DNA of 64,000 bases from Primula veris (Eukaryota; Streptophyta; Magnoliopsida; Ericales; Primulaceae), in contig OY821749.1 in NCBI GenBank assembly GCA_963682055.1, positions 31,193,631 to 31,257,630 on the forward strand, in the 5' to 3' direction. A program made the position numbers and the translations under genes. Below are positions 38,086-48,241 of the stretch, piece by piece; positions within the stretch are counted from its first letter, which is position 1; each line of letters begins with the position of its first letter. Below the pieces are notes generated by a model, which saw only the letters and a program-made list of their open reading frames with translations, ran no database searches and was not told the origin of the DNA.

Positions 38086-39517
38086 TGTTGGCCCGTGCGC
38101 GGCTAAACCTCTAAGGGGGTGAATAAGGTTTATGGCGATTTTCGCCTAATTAAAAATTCTAAACAACTAACACCCAACTTATGCAAATTCTAAACTTAAG
38201 CGTTTAATATACTATAATGAAATGCTAGAAATCCTAAACGCAAGCAAGAATATAAGCAATAATAAAGTTGCGGAAAGTAAAAGTTTAGGGAAAGAAGAAG
38301 ACACCAAGATTTATAGAGGTTCGGCAAACGGCCCACGTCCTCTCCTCGGTACTACCGAGTAATTCACTATAATTCTTCTTTCGGATTTTACAATCCTAAT
38401 GAGCTAATCAACCGATTAAGCTCCCCCACACTTTATGAGTGTCCCGAATGAAAAGACCTAGAGCTTTTAAGCTTCACTTGCTTACAAAGCCTCTACCCGA
38501 TCACTCGCTCACAAAAATGAGTTTATAAAATACTCGTTACAATTTTATCGAAAATTGAAACAACACCCACAATCGATTGCTTCTAAAATAAGCTAATATG
38601 TGGTTTCGATGATGTTTGATCTTTGTTGGAGCTTGTATCTCTTTATCTTCAATTTCTCTCTTTTCGAAGTATTTCACCAAAATGGTGATTTTGGGTTTTT
38701 GTATATGAGAGAGGTTGAAGGATTGATTGTTGTTGTGATTGGTGATTTATGAGAGATATTGGGGTGGTTTATATAATAGCAAAGTCTGTTTTTGCTGGAT
38801 ATGACCGTTGGAAGTGGTTCCACTGGTTTTAAGCAACTTTCCAGAATAAGCTGAAAAGCTGTTTTCGAAATCTGTAGAAAACGATCGGTCGTTTTCTACA
38901 GTCGATCGGTCGTTTTCCAGAAAACGATCGGTCGTTTTCTGAAAACGATCGGTCGTTTTTATACTGGACTCACTGGAAGAAATTGGACCAAAAACGATCG
39001 GTCGTTTTTGTCCAGTCGATCGGTCGACTGTTCTTCTGACAGTTTCTCGGTCTTCTCGCTATTCTTCGAAAGCTCATAACTCCTTCGTTTTAGCTCCGAT
39101 TTTGGTTCCGTCTGAACCTGTGGCTTCGTTTTTCTGTGCTCTATCTTTCTAGCGCTGAAATTTTCATTTACTTCTTTTGGAAAACGATCGATCGTTTCAT
39201 AAAACGATCGGTCGACTTTTCGACCTGCTCACTGGAAGAATTTGGACCAAAAACGATCGGTCGTTTTTGTACAGTCGATCGGTCGTTTTTGTCCTGGTCT
39301 CGTTAACCTTCGAATGCTTGTATCTTCTACGTTTTAGCTCCGAATTTGGTTCCGCTTGAACCGTTGGTTTCGTTTTCGAATGCTCTTTCTTTTTAAAGAC
39401 CTGAAATATACATTTACTCTTTTTGGAAAAGATCAAGCATTATTTCATTGAAATATAAAATCATTAATTCATAATCATACTTATAATCAAAATCAATTAT
39501 TGAACCCATGTTCAACA
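38086..39517 (-). repeat. 3' LTR of the gag-only copia element
   Basis: Starts TGTTGGCCCGTGCGCGGC and ends GAACCCATGTTCAACA on the plus strand. It contains about ten copies of the near-palindromic word CGATCGGTCG in 38880-39300. Confidence 0.92.
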
Positions 39518-39807
39518 ATCTCCCCCATTTTGATTATGACAAAATAATAATGATTTTACAAGAAAAATATCTCCTTCATTTTAACAAAACGCATTTCCTC
39601 GAAATATATCATTTTTCTCCCCCTTTGGCATTATCAAAATGCAATCAATAATAAAAAATATGGGGTTATGCGAAGGGTTTTCAAAGAAAAAAAAACCAAA
39701 ACATGAAAAATGTTATTATTATGCAAATAGCCCCACCTAATCACATATATGTAAATATCAAGGATTAGAGTATACCGAATATGTGATGTCGAGGCCGAGT
39801 CCGCTCG

Positions 39808-41826
39808 CTAATGGCATTTGCATTGAACGTTGCCGATTCCAAATAGGTGGTACCATTTGTTGGTATGCCTTCCACCTTTGTCGATTAATGGCACTTCTTT
39901 CTTGATGGTGGAGTCGATCTTAGGGACTTCCACGGTTTTTGCCGGTGTTGCCAACCACTTGTTGGTTTTCTCCTTTTGAATGGAGATACCTACAACACAA
40001 GATTTGCCATTTGGTACCCAATTTCTTTTGGGTCCGACATTGTTAGTGGCTCGGGTCTTTACTACCCATTTCAAATCGCTTCTACTAACATGAAAGCGAT
40101 TTGGGCATTTAGAAGAATTATGCTCACTTCTACTACAATGTATACAATGCATAGACTTTTTCGTAAAACGAGAACTATGCGACTTTTTGTAGGAAGTTTT
40201 AGAAGTATGATGAGCGGTTTTGGTTTGAAAACCTAAACCTCTTCTATTATTACAAGAGTTCGGCAAAACTCTTGAAGTATTCCCTTGTGTAAAAACAACC
40301 TTTTGTATAGGCGGAATAGGAGTTGTAGACAAGCTAGAAGATTTAACAAAGCGGGTTTTGCTTGAGTCAATAGAGTTGGAATCGAAACCCAAACCGCTTT
40401 TGTCATTAACATCTTTTTGACAACTCAAAATTTCGTCCAACACGGTTTTCCCTTTGGAAAACCTTGAGATTGTTAACTCGAGTTTCTTTACCGCAATGAC
40501 AAGCTCATCGTTTTTATTTTTCAAAGAGTCATTTTCGGTTTTTAAAAACTCGTTTTTATCTTTTAAGTCTTCCTTTTCGTCATCTACATCATGAAGAGAA
40601 AATGACGAAGTCGGAATAGACTCGTTTTCAATTTTATCTCTTTTTAAGGATCTTATTTCTTCATTGAGAGAAGAATTTATCCTTTTAAGAGAGTCGACCT
40701 TTTCGACAATCTTAGGAAATTTTTTAGAATAAACATCGCACATATGAAGTAATTCATCATAAGAAAGATCATTTACCTCATCGGCTTCGCTTTCACTTTC
40801 GCTTGAAGAAGAGAGGTTTTGTTCATGGCTTTCTTCCATGGCCATATAGCACCCAAGGTGAGTGACTTCATCTTGGTCGGAGCTATCGCTAGAGCTTGAA
40901 GCGGATATCTTCTTCTTGCTTTTGCTCTTGCGATTCATGACGCAATCTCTCGCCATGTGTCCTTCCTTGCCACATGTATAGCAAACAAAATCGTTAGAAT
41001 AAATTGAATTATTTGACGATTTACCTTTGTGTTTGCGTTGGTCTTTTAGCTTTAGGACTTCCTTGACGATTCGAATGATTTGCATTGAATTTTTGTCGTC
41101 ATCGGATAGCTCATTGCTCTCGTCACAAGTGGTTCCTTTGAAAGCTATCTCCCTCCTTTTTGAGATTGGCTTGTGACTATTGAGGGTGATCTCGTGTGTA
41201 ATGAGTGAACCCGTCAAAGCATCAAGAGAGTAGGTATTCATGTCGTGCGCCTCTTGAATTGCGGTGACCTTTGGTTCCCATTCCTTCGGTAAGCTCCGAA
41301 TCACCTTAGAAACCATTTCCTTACAAGACAAACACTTACCAAGAGATGTTAATCCATTAGTAATAGTTGTAAATCTAGCAAGCATATCGGAAATAGTTTC
41401 ACCCTCGCTCATTTTAAAAAGTTCATAGTCATGAACTAAAAGTTGGAGTTTGCAATTCTTAACTTGGTTAGTTCCCTCGTGCATAACTACTAACTTATCC
41501 CACATAGCCTTTGCGGTTTTACAAGCAGAAATTTTGTTGTACTCGTTAGGAGAAACGGCACAAACAATAGCGTACATCGCTTTGGCGTTCGTAGAGTAGG
41601 CTTCTAGTTGAGCATTATCTAGGTCCTCTACGGGGATTGGGTTCTCGCTATTTTCAGATGTAGGAGCGGAATATCCTACTTTAATGGTCATCCAAAGCCT
41701 AACATTATAGCTTTGTAGAAACATGCTCATCCTATCCTTCCAATATGAAAAATTTATTCCATCAAAATATGGAGGTGTATTGGGTGATGAAGCTATGCCG
41801 GATGCGAAATTAAGTATATTAGCCAT
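39808..41826 (-). CDS. gag: Copia gag polyprotein (672 aa)
   Basis: Residues about 15-230 are the copia gag capsid region (FDGINFSYWKDRMSMFLQSY; KTAKAMWDKLVVMHEGTNQV; IRSLPKEWEPKVTAI). A CCHC knuckle CYTCGKEGHMARDC lies near 290, and a second, CIHCSRSEHNSSKC, near 575. Between them is a Ser/Asp/Glu-rich coiled-coil-like stretch (about 330-470). Gag packages element RNA into particles. In complete copia elements the protease motif would follow the second knuckle region. Here the frame ends with KWYHLFGIGNVQCKCH instead, so the pol part was lost by deletion. The intact frame suggests gag is kept under selection or is very young. Confidence 0.9.
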   Translation of the reverse strand: MANILNFASGIASSPNTPPYFDGINFSYWKDRMSMFLQSYNVRLWMTIKVGYSAPTSENSENPIPVEDLDNAQLEAYSTNAKAMYAIVCAVSPNEYNKISACKTAKAMWDKLVVMHEGTNQVKNCKLQLLVHDYELFKMSEGETISDMLARFTTITNGLTSLGKCLSCKEMVSKVIRSLPKEWEPKVTAIQEAHDMNTYSLDALTGSLITHEITLNSHKPISKRREIAFKGTTCDESNELSDDDKNSMQIIRIVKEVLKLKDQRKHKGKSSNNSIYSNDFVCYTCGKEGHMARDCVMNRKSKSKKKISASSSSDSSDQDEVTHLGCYMAMEESHEQNLSSSSESESEADEVNDLSYDELLHMCDVYSKKFPKIVEKVDSLKRINSSLNEEIRSLKRDKIENESIPTSSFSLHDVDDEKEDLKDKNEFLKTENDSLKNKNDELVIAVKKLELTISRFSKGKTVLDEILSCQKDVNDKSGLGFDSNSIDSSKTRFVKSSSLSTTPIPPIQKVVFTQGNTSRVLPNSCNNRRGLGFQTKTAHHTSKTSYKKSHSSRFTKKSMHCIHCSRSEHNSSKCPNRFHVSRSDLKWVVKTRATNNVGPKRNWVPNGKSCVVGISIQKEKTNKWLATPAKTVEVPKIDSTIKKEVPLIDKGGRHTNKWYHLFGIGNVQCKCH

Positions 41827-41888
41827 CGGGATCTTAACTCTAGAATCGTTAGATTCCTATATGCAAGAGCCTCGGCTCTGATACCAAT

Positions 41889-43321
41889 TGTTGGCCCGTG
41901 CGCGGCTAAACCTTAGAGGGGGGTGAATAAGGTTTATGGCGATTTTCGCCTAATTAAAAATTCTAAACAACTAACACCCAACTTATGCAAATTCTAAACT
42001 TAAGCGTTTAATATACTATAATGAAATGCTAGAAATCCTAAACGCAAGCAAGAATATAAGCAATAATAAAGTTGCGGAAAGTAAAAGTTTAGGGAAAGAA
42101 GAAGACACCAAGATTTATAGAGGTTCGGCAAACGGCCCACGTCCTCTCCTCGGTACTACCGAGTAATTCACTATAATTCTTCTTTCGGATTTTACAATCC
42201 TAATGAGCTAATCAACCGATTAAGCTCCCCCACACTTTATGAGTGTCCCGAATGAAAAGACCTAGAGCTTTTAAGCTTCACTTGCTTACAAAGCCTCTAC
42301 CCGATCACTCGCTCACAAAAATGAGTTTATAAAATACTCGTTACAATTTTATCGAAAATTGAAACAACACCCACAATCGATTGCTTCTAAAATAAGCTAA
42401 TATGTGGTTTCGATGATGTTTGATCTTTGTTGGAGCTTGTATCTCTTTATCTTCAATTTCTCTCTTTTCGAAGTATTTCACCAAAATGGTGATTTTGGGT
42501 TTTTGTATATGAGAGAGGTTGAAGGATTGATTGTTGTTGTGATTGGTGATTTATGAGAGATATTGGGGTGGTTTATATAATAGCAAAGTCTGTTTTTGCT
42601 GGATATGACCGTTGGAAGTGGTTCCACTGGTTTTAAGCAACTTTCCAGAATAAGCTGAAAAGCTGTTTTCGAAATCTGTAGAAAACGATCGGTCGTTTTC
42701 TACAGTCGATCGGTCGTTTTCCAGAAAACGATCGGTCGTTTTCTGAAAACGATCGGTCGTTTTTATACTGGACTCACTGGAAGAAATTGGACCAAAAACG
42801 ATCGGTCGTTTTTGTCCAGTCGATCGGTCGACTGTTCTTCTGACAGTTTCTCGGTCTTCTCGCTATTCTTCGAAAGCTCATAACTCCTTCGTTTTAGCTC
42901 CGATTTTGGTTCCGTCTGAACCTGTGGCTTCGTTTTTCTGTGCTCTATCTTTCTAGCGCTGAAATTTTCATTTACTTCTTTTGGAAAACGATCGATCGTT
43001 TCATAAAACGATCGGTCGACTTTTCGACCTGCTCACTGGAAGAATTTGGACCAAAAACGATCGGTCGTTTTTGTACAGTCGATCGGTCGTTTTTGTCCTG
43101 GTCTCGTTAACCTTCGAATGCTTGTATCTTCTACGTTTTAGCTCCGAATTTGGTTCCGCTTGAACCGTTGGCTTCGTTTTCGAATGCTCTTTCTTTTTAA
43201 AGACCTGAAATATACATTTACTCTTTTTGGAAAAGATCAAGCATTATTTCATTGAAATATAAAATCATTAATTCATAATCATACTTATAATCAAAATCAA
43301 TTATTGAACCCATGTTCAACA
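41889..43321 (-). repeat. 5' LTR of the gag-only copia element
   Basis: Near-identical to 38086-39517. Noted differences include AACCTTAGAGGGGGG versus AACCTCTAAGGGGG near the start and GTTGGCTTCG versus GTTGGTTTCG near the end. It would carry the promoter for minus-strand transcription. Confidence 0.92.
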
Positions 43322-43801
43322 AAAGGCATTTGATTCTTGGGTTTCCATTTCTAATTAGCAAAAGGAGCTCTGGATTAAAGCATTCAAAGACCTTCTAGGA
43401 ACAAAGAAAACTGCCTAAAAAATTGCATTAAGCTAAGTACCAAAAAAGCTTAAGATTGCTAGACCATCTGTATATACCATAGTAAAATAATAGCTGTCCA
43501 CCTGCATCTTTAAACAATGGCTAATTAGAATTAAAAAGCGCAGAACTTTTTTCAGACATAAGTCCTCATTAAAAAGTTGCCTTTGTGGGCAAGACAAATC
43601 AAAAAAGCATAAGCTTCAGAAAAATTTCCTCACAAGCTTTTAGATATCTGTTCTGATCCATTATATCTTATAAATCCCAAACACAACCTTGTTCTCAGAC
43701 TGGTCATCTTCCCTGAACTGTTGTTTTGGTGATTTTGGTAAACTTCAGAAAGAGTTCATCATAAGTCAAAAGGTTAAAAACAGTAAAGTTTTAAACCTTT
43801 G

Positions 43802-46231
43802 CTATATATTAAAGTAGCTACCCCTTAGACAAGGTGTGCATTTTTGGTCCAAAAAATAAGCAGCAAAAATATTCTTAGGTAAATCCATGGCTCTGCCTGT
43901 AGTAAAATTGTTACCATTAGACCCCATTTTGTCCAAACCATCCGCAACCTGATTCTGCTCTCTGTAAACATGCTTCATAGTTAGTCCAACATAGTCCATA
44001 AGAATGGTTATGTCCTTCCATATAGAGCCAAATTTTAAACCAGAATAGGACTTAGTGTTCCACCAAGTAACTATCATTTCAGAGTCAGTTTCCACCATTA
44101 CATTATTCACACCCATAGTGTAGCAAATAATTAAACCCTCTTTAAGAGCCATCATCTCAGCATACATATTAGATTGCTTGCCCAGAGTTTTAGAAAAAGC
44201 TAGTACTAGCATGCCCTTATGGTCTCTTAAAATGCCACCACATCCACTATTGTTGTTGTTAAGAGAAGATCCATCTAAATTTAATTTTAATCTACCTGTG
44301 GGTGGACAATTCCACCAAACCAACTTAGCCTTTTTCATTTTACAGTGAATAGTTTTCAGGTTTAAAGCCATAAGTGTAAGGCAATGAAAGTTATTAGCAG
44401 GTCTTTTTGGTTTGATCAAAAAATTAAGGTCATGCAACCATTTAGTCACCTTTTTAATGATGCTTTCAGCACACATTTTCTCATTATCAAACCTGTTTTT
44501 GTTCTTACTAAGCCAAATTTCCCAATTAACAATGAAAGGGACAAGAACAGCTAGCATACCAGTTTGAGAGGGGTCACATAACTTGCACCATTTTACCATG
44601 TTTTGCTTCCAACAGTTGGTAAAGCTAATATTGAAACCAAAGACATCTGCAAAATGACTCCAAACCTGTTTACAAATCTCACTAGAGCCAAAGAGATGAT
44701 TAGCTGTGTCAAGGGTGTGATTCCTACAACAGGAACAGCTAGTGACTGTGGAGATCCCATATTTTTTAAGATCCTCCTCCAGTTTAACAGCATTGTACCA
44801 AAGTTTCCATGAAAAAATGCTAATTTTAGTGGGTAAAACAGAATTCCAAATATATTTTGCCACATTTAGAGCAGGTTTTTTTTCCCTTACAAAATTATAA
44901 GAGTTTTTTGCAGTAAAGTCCCCATTAAAAGTAAAAGGCCAGTATCTAACATCATCCCCTTTTCTTAAAAACAATCTCTTACAGGTAACTTTCAGAATAA
45001 GTTCATTACCCCCCATATGACATAGCAAAGTAGTGTCCCAGCCATTATTAGTGATGACTTGATTAAGCAACACATTAGGAAAAACAACATTAAAAGACTG
45101 GCTAAGAGGGCCATCTCCTAACCAATTTTCATACCAAAAGCTGATGGAACCCTCATTAATATCCCATAAACTATTATCCACCAACATCTTAAAATGAGGG
45201 TTAATCATTTTCCAGACACAAGAGGAATGTGTGGCATTCACCACATGCTCACCCCAATTAGGGTTGTTATTACAGTATTTTTGAAACATAAAAACAGTCC
45301 ATGGAGAATCTATTTCCATAAGTCTCCAGCACAGCTTGGCATGAAGAGCATTCATAAATTCCTTTAAGCCCCTCACCCCTAGCCCACCTTCATTTACAGG
45401 GCAGGCTAACTTTCCCCATCTCATCCAATGGTGTTTGTTTTTACCCTCTGTTTCTCCCCAAAAAAAATTAGCAAATTTATTCTCAATTTTGTCTATGACA
45501 AGGGTTGGGGGGTTAAGGACAGCAAGTATGTAAAGAGGCATGGAAGACAAAACATGTTTAATAAGAGTAAGTTTAGCCCCAGCTGATAAAAAGTTTGCTT
45601 TCCAATTAGCCACTTTTTTTCCAATTTTATCAATCAAAGGATCATACATAACAGAAGTGAGTTTAGTATTATGGAGTGGAATGCCTAGATACTTAGTAGG
45701 TAATGACCCCTCACTGAAACCAGTGATTCTGCTTATAATGCTATTCCTACCATTTTTAGGTTTATTGGTTAAGAAGACACTTTTAGCTTTATTAAGCATT
45801 TGCCCAGAATTCTGTTCATACTTATTAATAAAAGACATTATCACCTCTAGGTTAGCTTTACTGCCATTAGCAAAAATCAAGACATCATCTGCAAAAAGGA
45901 TATGAGATATGGGTTCCACATTTACACAGGTTTTATACGGTACCAAAGTACCTTTTTCCATTAAATCACTCAAACCCCTACTTAGAACTTCTTCAGCTAT
46001 AATAAATAGAAGAGGGGAGAGAGGATCCCCCTGTTTTAAACCTTTTCCAGAATTAAAATAGCCAGTAGAAACCCCATTTAAACAAATAGAATAGTTAGCA
46101 TTAGCAACAAGTTGAATCCAATTTTTATCAAAACCAAAACAATCAAGAACTTTTATCAGAAAAGACCAGTTTAATTTGTCAAAAACTTTGGCCATGTCCA
46201 GTTTAAAAACAACATTACCCCCCCCTAACAT
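43802..46231 (-). pseudogene. LINE ORF2, C-terminal part: reverse transcriptase, zinc-binding domain, RNase H
   Basis: The 809-codon frame begins within the reverse transcriptase (FKLDMAKVFDKLNWSFL), with GLKQGDPLSPLLF and the catalytic HILFADDVLIF. The middle (about 480-590) has the zf-RVT pattern (PTKISIFSWKLWYNAV; CSCCRNHTLDTANHLF). The end carries RNase H with catalytic residues visible in LNLDGSS, YAEMMALKEGL, ETDSEMIV and NQVADGLDKMG. It is separated from the N-terminal ORF2 part by a frame disruption at about 46215-46280, so a single ORF2 protein cannot be made as read. Otherwise long and open, so recently inactivated. Confidence 0.85.
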
Positions 46232-47924
46232 TATCCCCCCCTAACATTATCCCCAAGATGTTTAAAAAGCTCTTGGGCCAGTAAAGCCTACCTTCTACAA
46301 AGCCACTTTGGTTTTTGGATATAATTCTAGGTAAAAGCTTGGCTAATCTAGCAGTTAAAATTTTGGAGATAATCTTATACAAGACTTGACACAGACTAAT
46401 AGGTCTAAATTGGGTAAAATCAGTGGGATTGTCTACTTTTGGTATTAAAATAATAAGAGAAGAAACAACAGATTTTGGTAAAGAATGACCTTTAAAAAAA
46501 CTATGCACAGCTTTTATCAAATCATTTTGAATAATATCCCAACAATGTATATAGAAAGAGAAAGAAAATCCATCAGGGCCAGGAGCAGAGTCACTAGGTA
46601 TATCAAAAGTGGCATTTTTAATTTCCTCATCACTAGGCATAGTGTTGAGGATCCTATTATCAGACTCAGATATCAAATTAGGAATGACCTCAAATATATC
46701 ATTAGTAATAGAAACAGGGGAATAGGAGAAGTGATTAGCAAAAAAATTACCAGCCTCTCTTTGTATCTCTTTTAAGTCCTCAGTAATGGTCCCATCAGCC
46801 AGCTTTATTTGCAAAATCTTACTCTTTGCTCTTTTGTGTTTTAGCATTTGGTGGAAAAACTTGGAATTTCTATCCCCTTCTTTTAGCCATTTAACTCTAG
46901 CTTTTTGCTTGTAAAAAATCTCTTCCTGTAGAGCTAAATCATTATAAGTTTTGAGAATTTTAGTATACTGTTCACAGTAGGTGTCCCCCAAAATAACAAG
47001 CTGGTTTTCAGCAAAAATCAAATCATCTTTTGCCTTGGCTAGATTGCCATGTATATTACCAAAAACCTCTTTATTCCATTTTTTAATACACATTTTAAGC
47101 CTTTTAAGTTTAAAACAAAAGTTGTCCATGCCTTCCAAATTAGTAGAGTTATCCCAATTATTAGCCACCATGTCTTTGAACCCCTCATGCTTAGTCCACA
47201 TCCTGAAAAACTTAAAATTAGTGGGACCAAAAGTTGGTGCTGAAACAGTATTAAAAATAAGAGCAGAGTGATCAGATACTGTTCTTTCAGCAACAGTGAG
47301 CTTTACATTGTTATAAATAGCTTCCCAATGAGAAGTTATCAAAGCCCTATCTAGTTGTTCAAAAACAACTTTACCAAGATTAATCCTACTCCAAGTATAA
47401 ATGGATCCAGTATGTGCCATGTTAATAAAAGCATTACTACTAATGAAATCAAGGAAATCATTTTTATCTGCACTAGCTTTTTTGTTACCTCCTAGTTTCT
47501 CATGATCATACCTAATGGTGTTGAAATCCCCTACCACTTTCCAAGGTTTATTATTGAGATTCAAACATGTCAGATCATGCCACAATTCCCTTCTTTCTAT
47601 ATAATTACATTTTGCATAGACAACTGTGAGAAAAGATTCAATGGGAGATTTAAAATGAATGGTAATAGATTGAGAAGTTGAGAGTAAAACACTGATATCT
47701 AGCTCCTTTTTATAGAAAAACCAAATTTTCCCCCCTTCATGGGTGTTGGAAATAACTAAGTCCATATTAAATTTATTAGCAAGGGGGCCTGCTTTATCAA
47801 AATTGATCATAGGCTCTAACAGAGCAAAAAAATCAATTTTAAACTTCCTAACATATTTAAGCAATTGTGCCTGTGACAGTGCATTAGCAATGCCTCTAAT
47901 ATTCCATATAATGTAATTATACAT
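46215..47924 (-). pseudogene. LINE ORF2, N-terminal part: endonuclease and start of reverse transcriptase
   Basis: 569 codons. Residues 1-230 form an APE-type endonuclease (IIWNIRGIANALSQ; WKVVGDFNTIRYDHEKLGG; RTVSDHSALIF), which nicks target DNA. Residues about 430-550 begin the reverse transcriptase (PGPDGFSFSFY; LIPKVDNPTDFTQFRPISLC; KNQSGFVEGR). The frame then leaves the family pattern and stops, next to a short duplication rich in C on the plus strand (TAACATTATCCCCCC twice at 46219-46253). The start ATG overlaps the ORF1 stop in ATGTATAA. Confidence 0.85.
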
Positions 47925-48015
47925 TTAAAAGGTTAGATTGTACCTTTTTGGTAATTTTACCTTCAGGTGAATATCTCTTTGGTGGCTTCCCTCCTCTCTT
48001 GACTCTTGGTGTATC
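47919..48015 (-). pseudogene. C-terminal remnant of LINE ORF1
   Basis: About 31 codons read DTPRVKRGGKPPKRYSPEG and on to a TAA that overlaps the ORF2 start. A basic proline-rich tail of this kind is usual at the end of plant LINE ORF1 proteins (nucleic-acid-binding). The rest of ORF1 is missing by 5' truncation. Confidence 0.6.
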
Positions 48016-48241
48016 AAACTCTTAAAGACTTAAAGTAGCAAATTTGATAACTTTAGGACATGTAAGGCTAACATGTTAGTGTTTTGATAATTAGTTAGTA
48101 ACTACCTCAAGAAGCTTTTGAAGTTACCGACTTCAGAAGCCATCATTCCGCAATTATCAGTCGAGAAGTTATAGATATGATAATTTGTAATTTGCCACTT
48201 AACAGGCAGAACCGATATCTAGAAAATATCTGGAGAAAGAC

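Larger units (their letters stand above)
38086..43321 (-). mobile_element. Gag-only Ty1/copia LTR retrotransposon (TR-GAG-like), full length
   Basis: It is flanked by a 5-bp duplication AAAGG (38081-38085 and 43322-43326). LTRs are 38086-39517 and 41889-43321, with TG...CA ends. The primer-binding site (initiator-Met tRNA type, minus strand TTGGTATCAGAGC) is next to the right LTR near 41888-41874. A purine-rich tract (minus strand AAAATGGGGGAGA) adjoins the left LTR. The 2.37 kb interior encodes gag only; no protease, integrase, reverse transcriptase or RNase H sequence is present. It must use proteins of another element to move. The LTRs differ at only a few sites, pointing to recent insertion. 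Confidence 0.92.
37816..48015 (-). mobile_element. 5'-truncated plant LINE (L1-like with RNase H), carrying a nested copia element
   Basis: It is flanked by a 16-bp direct duplication AAACTCTTAAAGACTT (37800-37815 and 48016-48031). The oligo-A tail shows as a T run at 37814-37829, so the element lies on the minus strand. Its 5' end at 48015 falls within the last ~33 codons of ORF1, typical 5' truncation. ORF2 carries endonuclease, reverse transcriptase, a zinc-binding RT-associated domain and RNase H. Its 3'UTR is split by the copia insertion at 38086-43321. LINE length without the nested element is about 4.96 kb. Confidence 0.9.

Noticed and set aside
39177..39359. Open frames in the copia LTRs (also 42981-43163 and the antisense ones)
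   Set aside because: They lie wholly within LTR sequence made of short repeats and have no domain.
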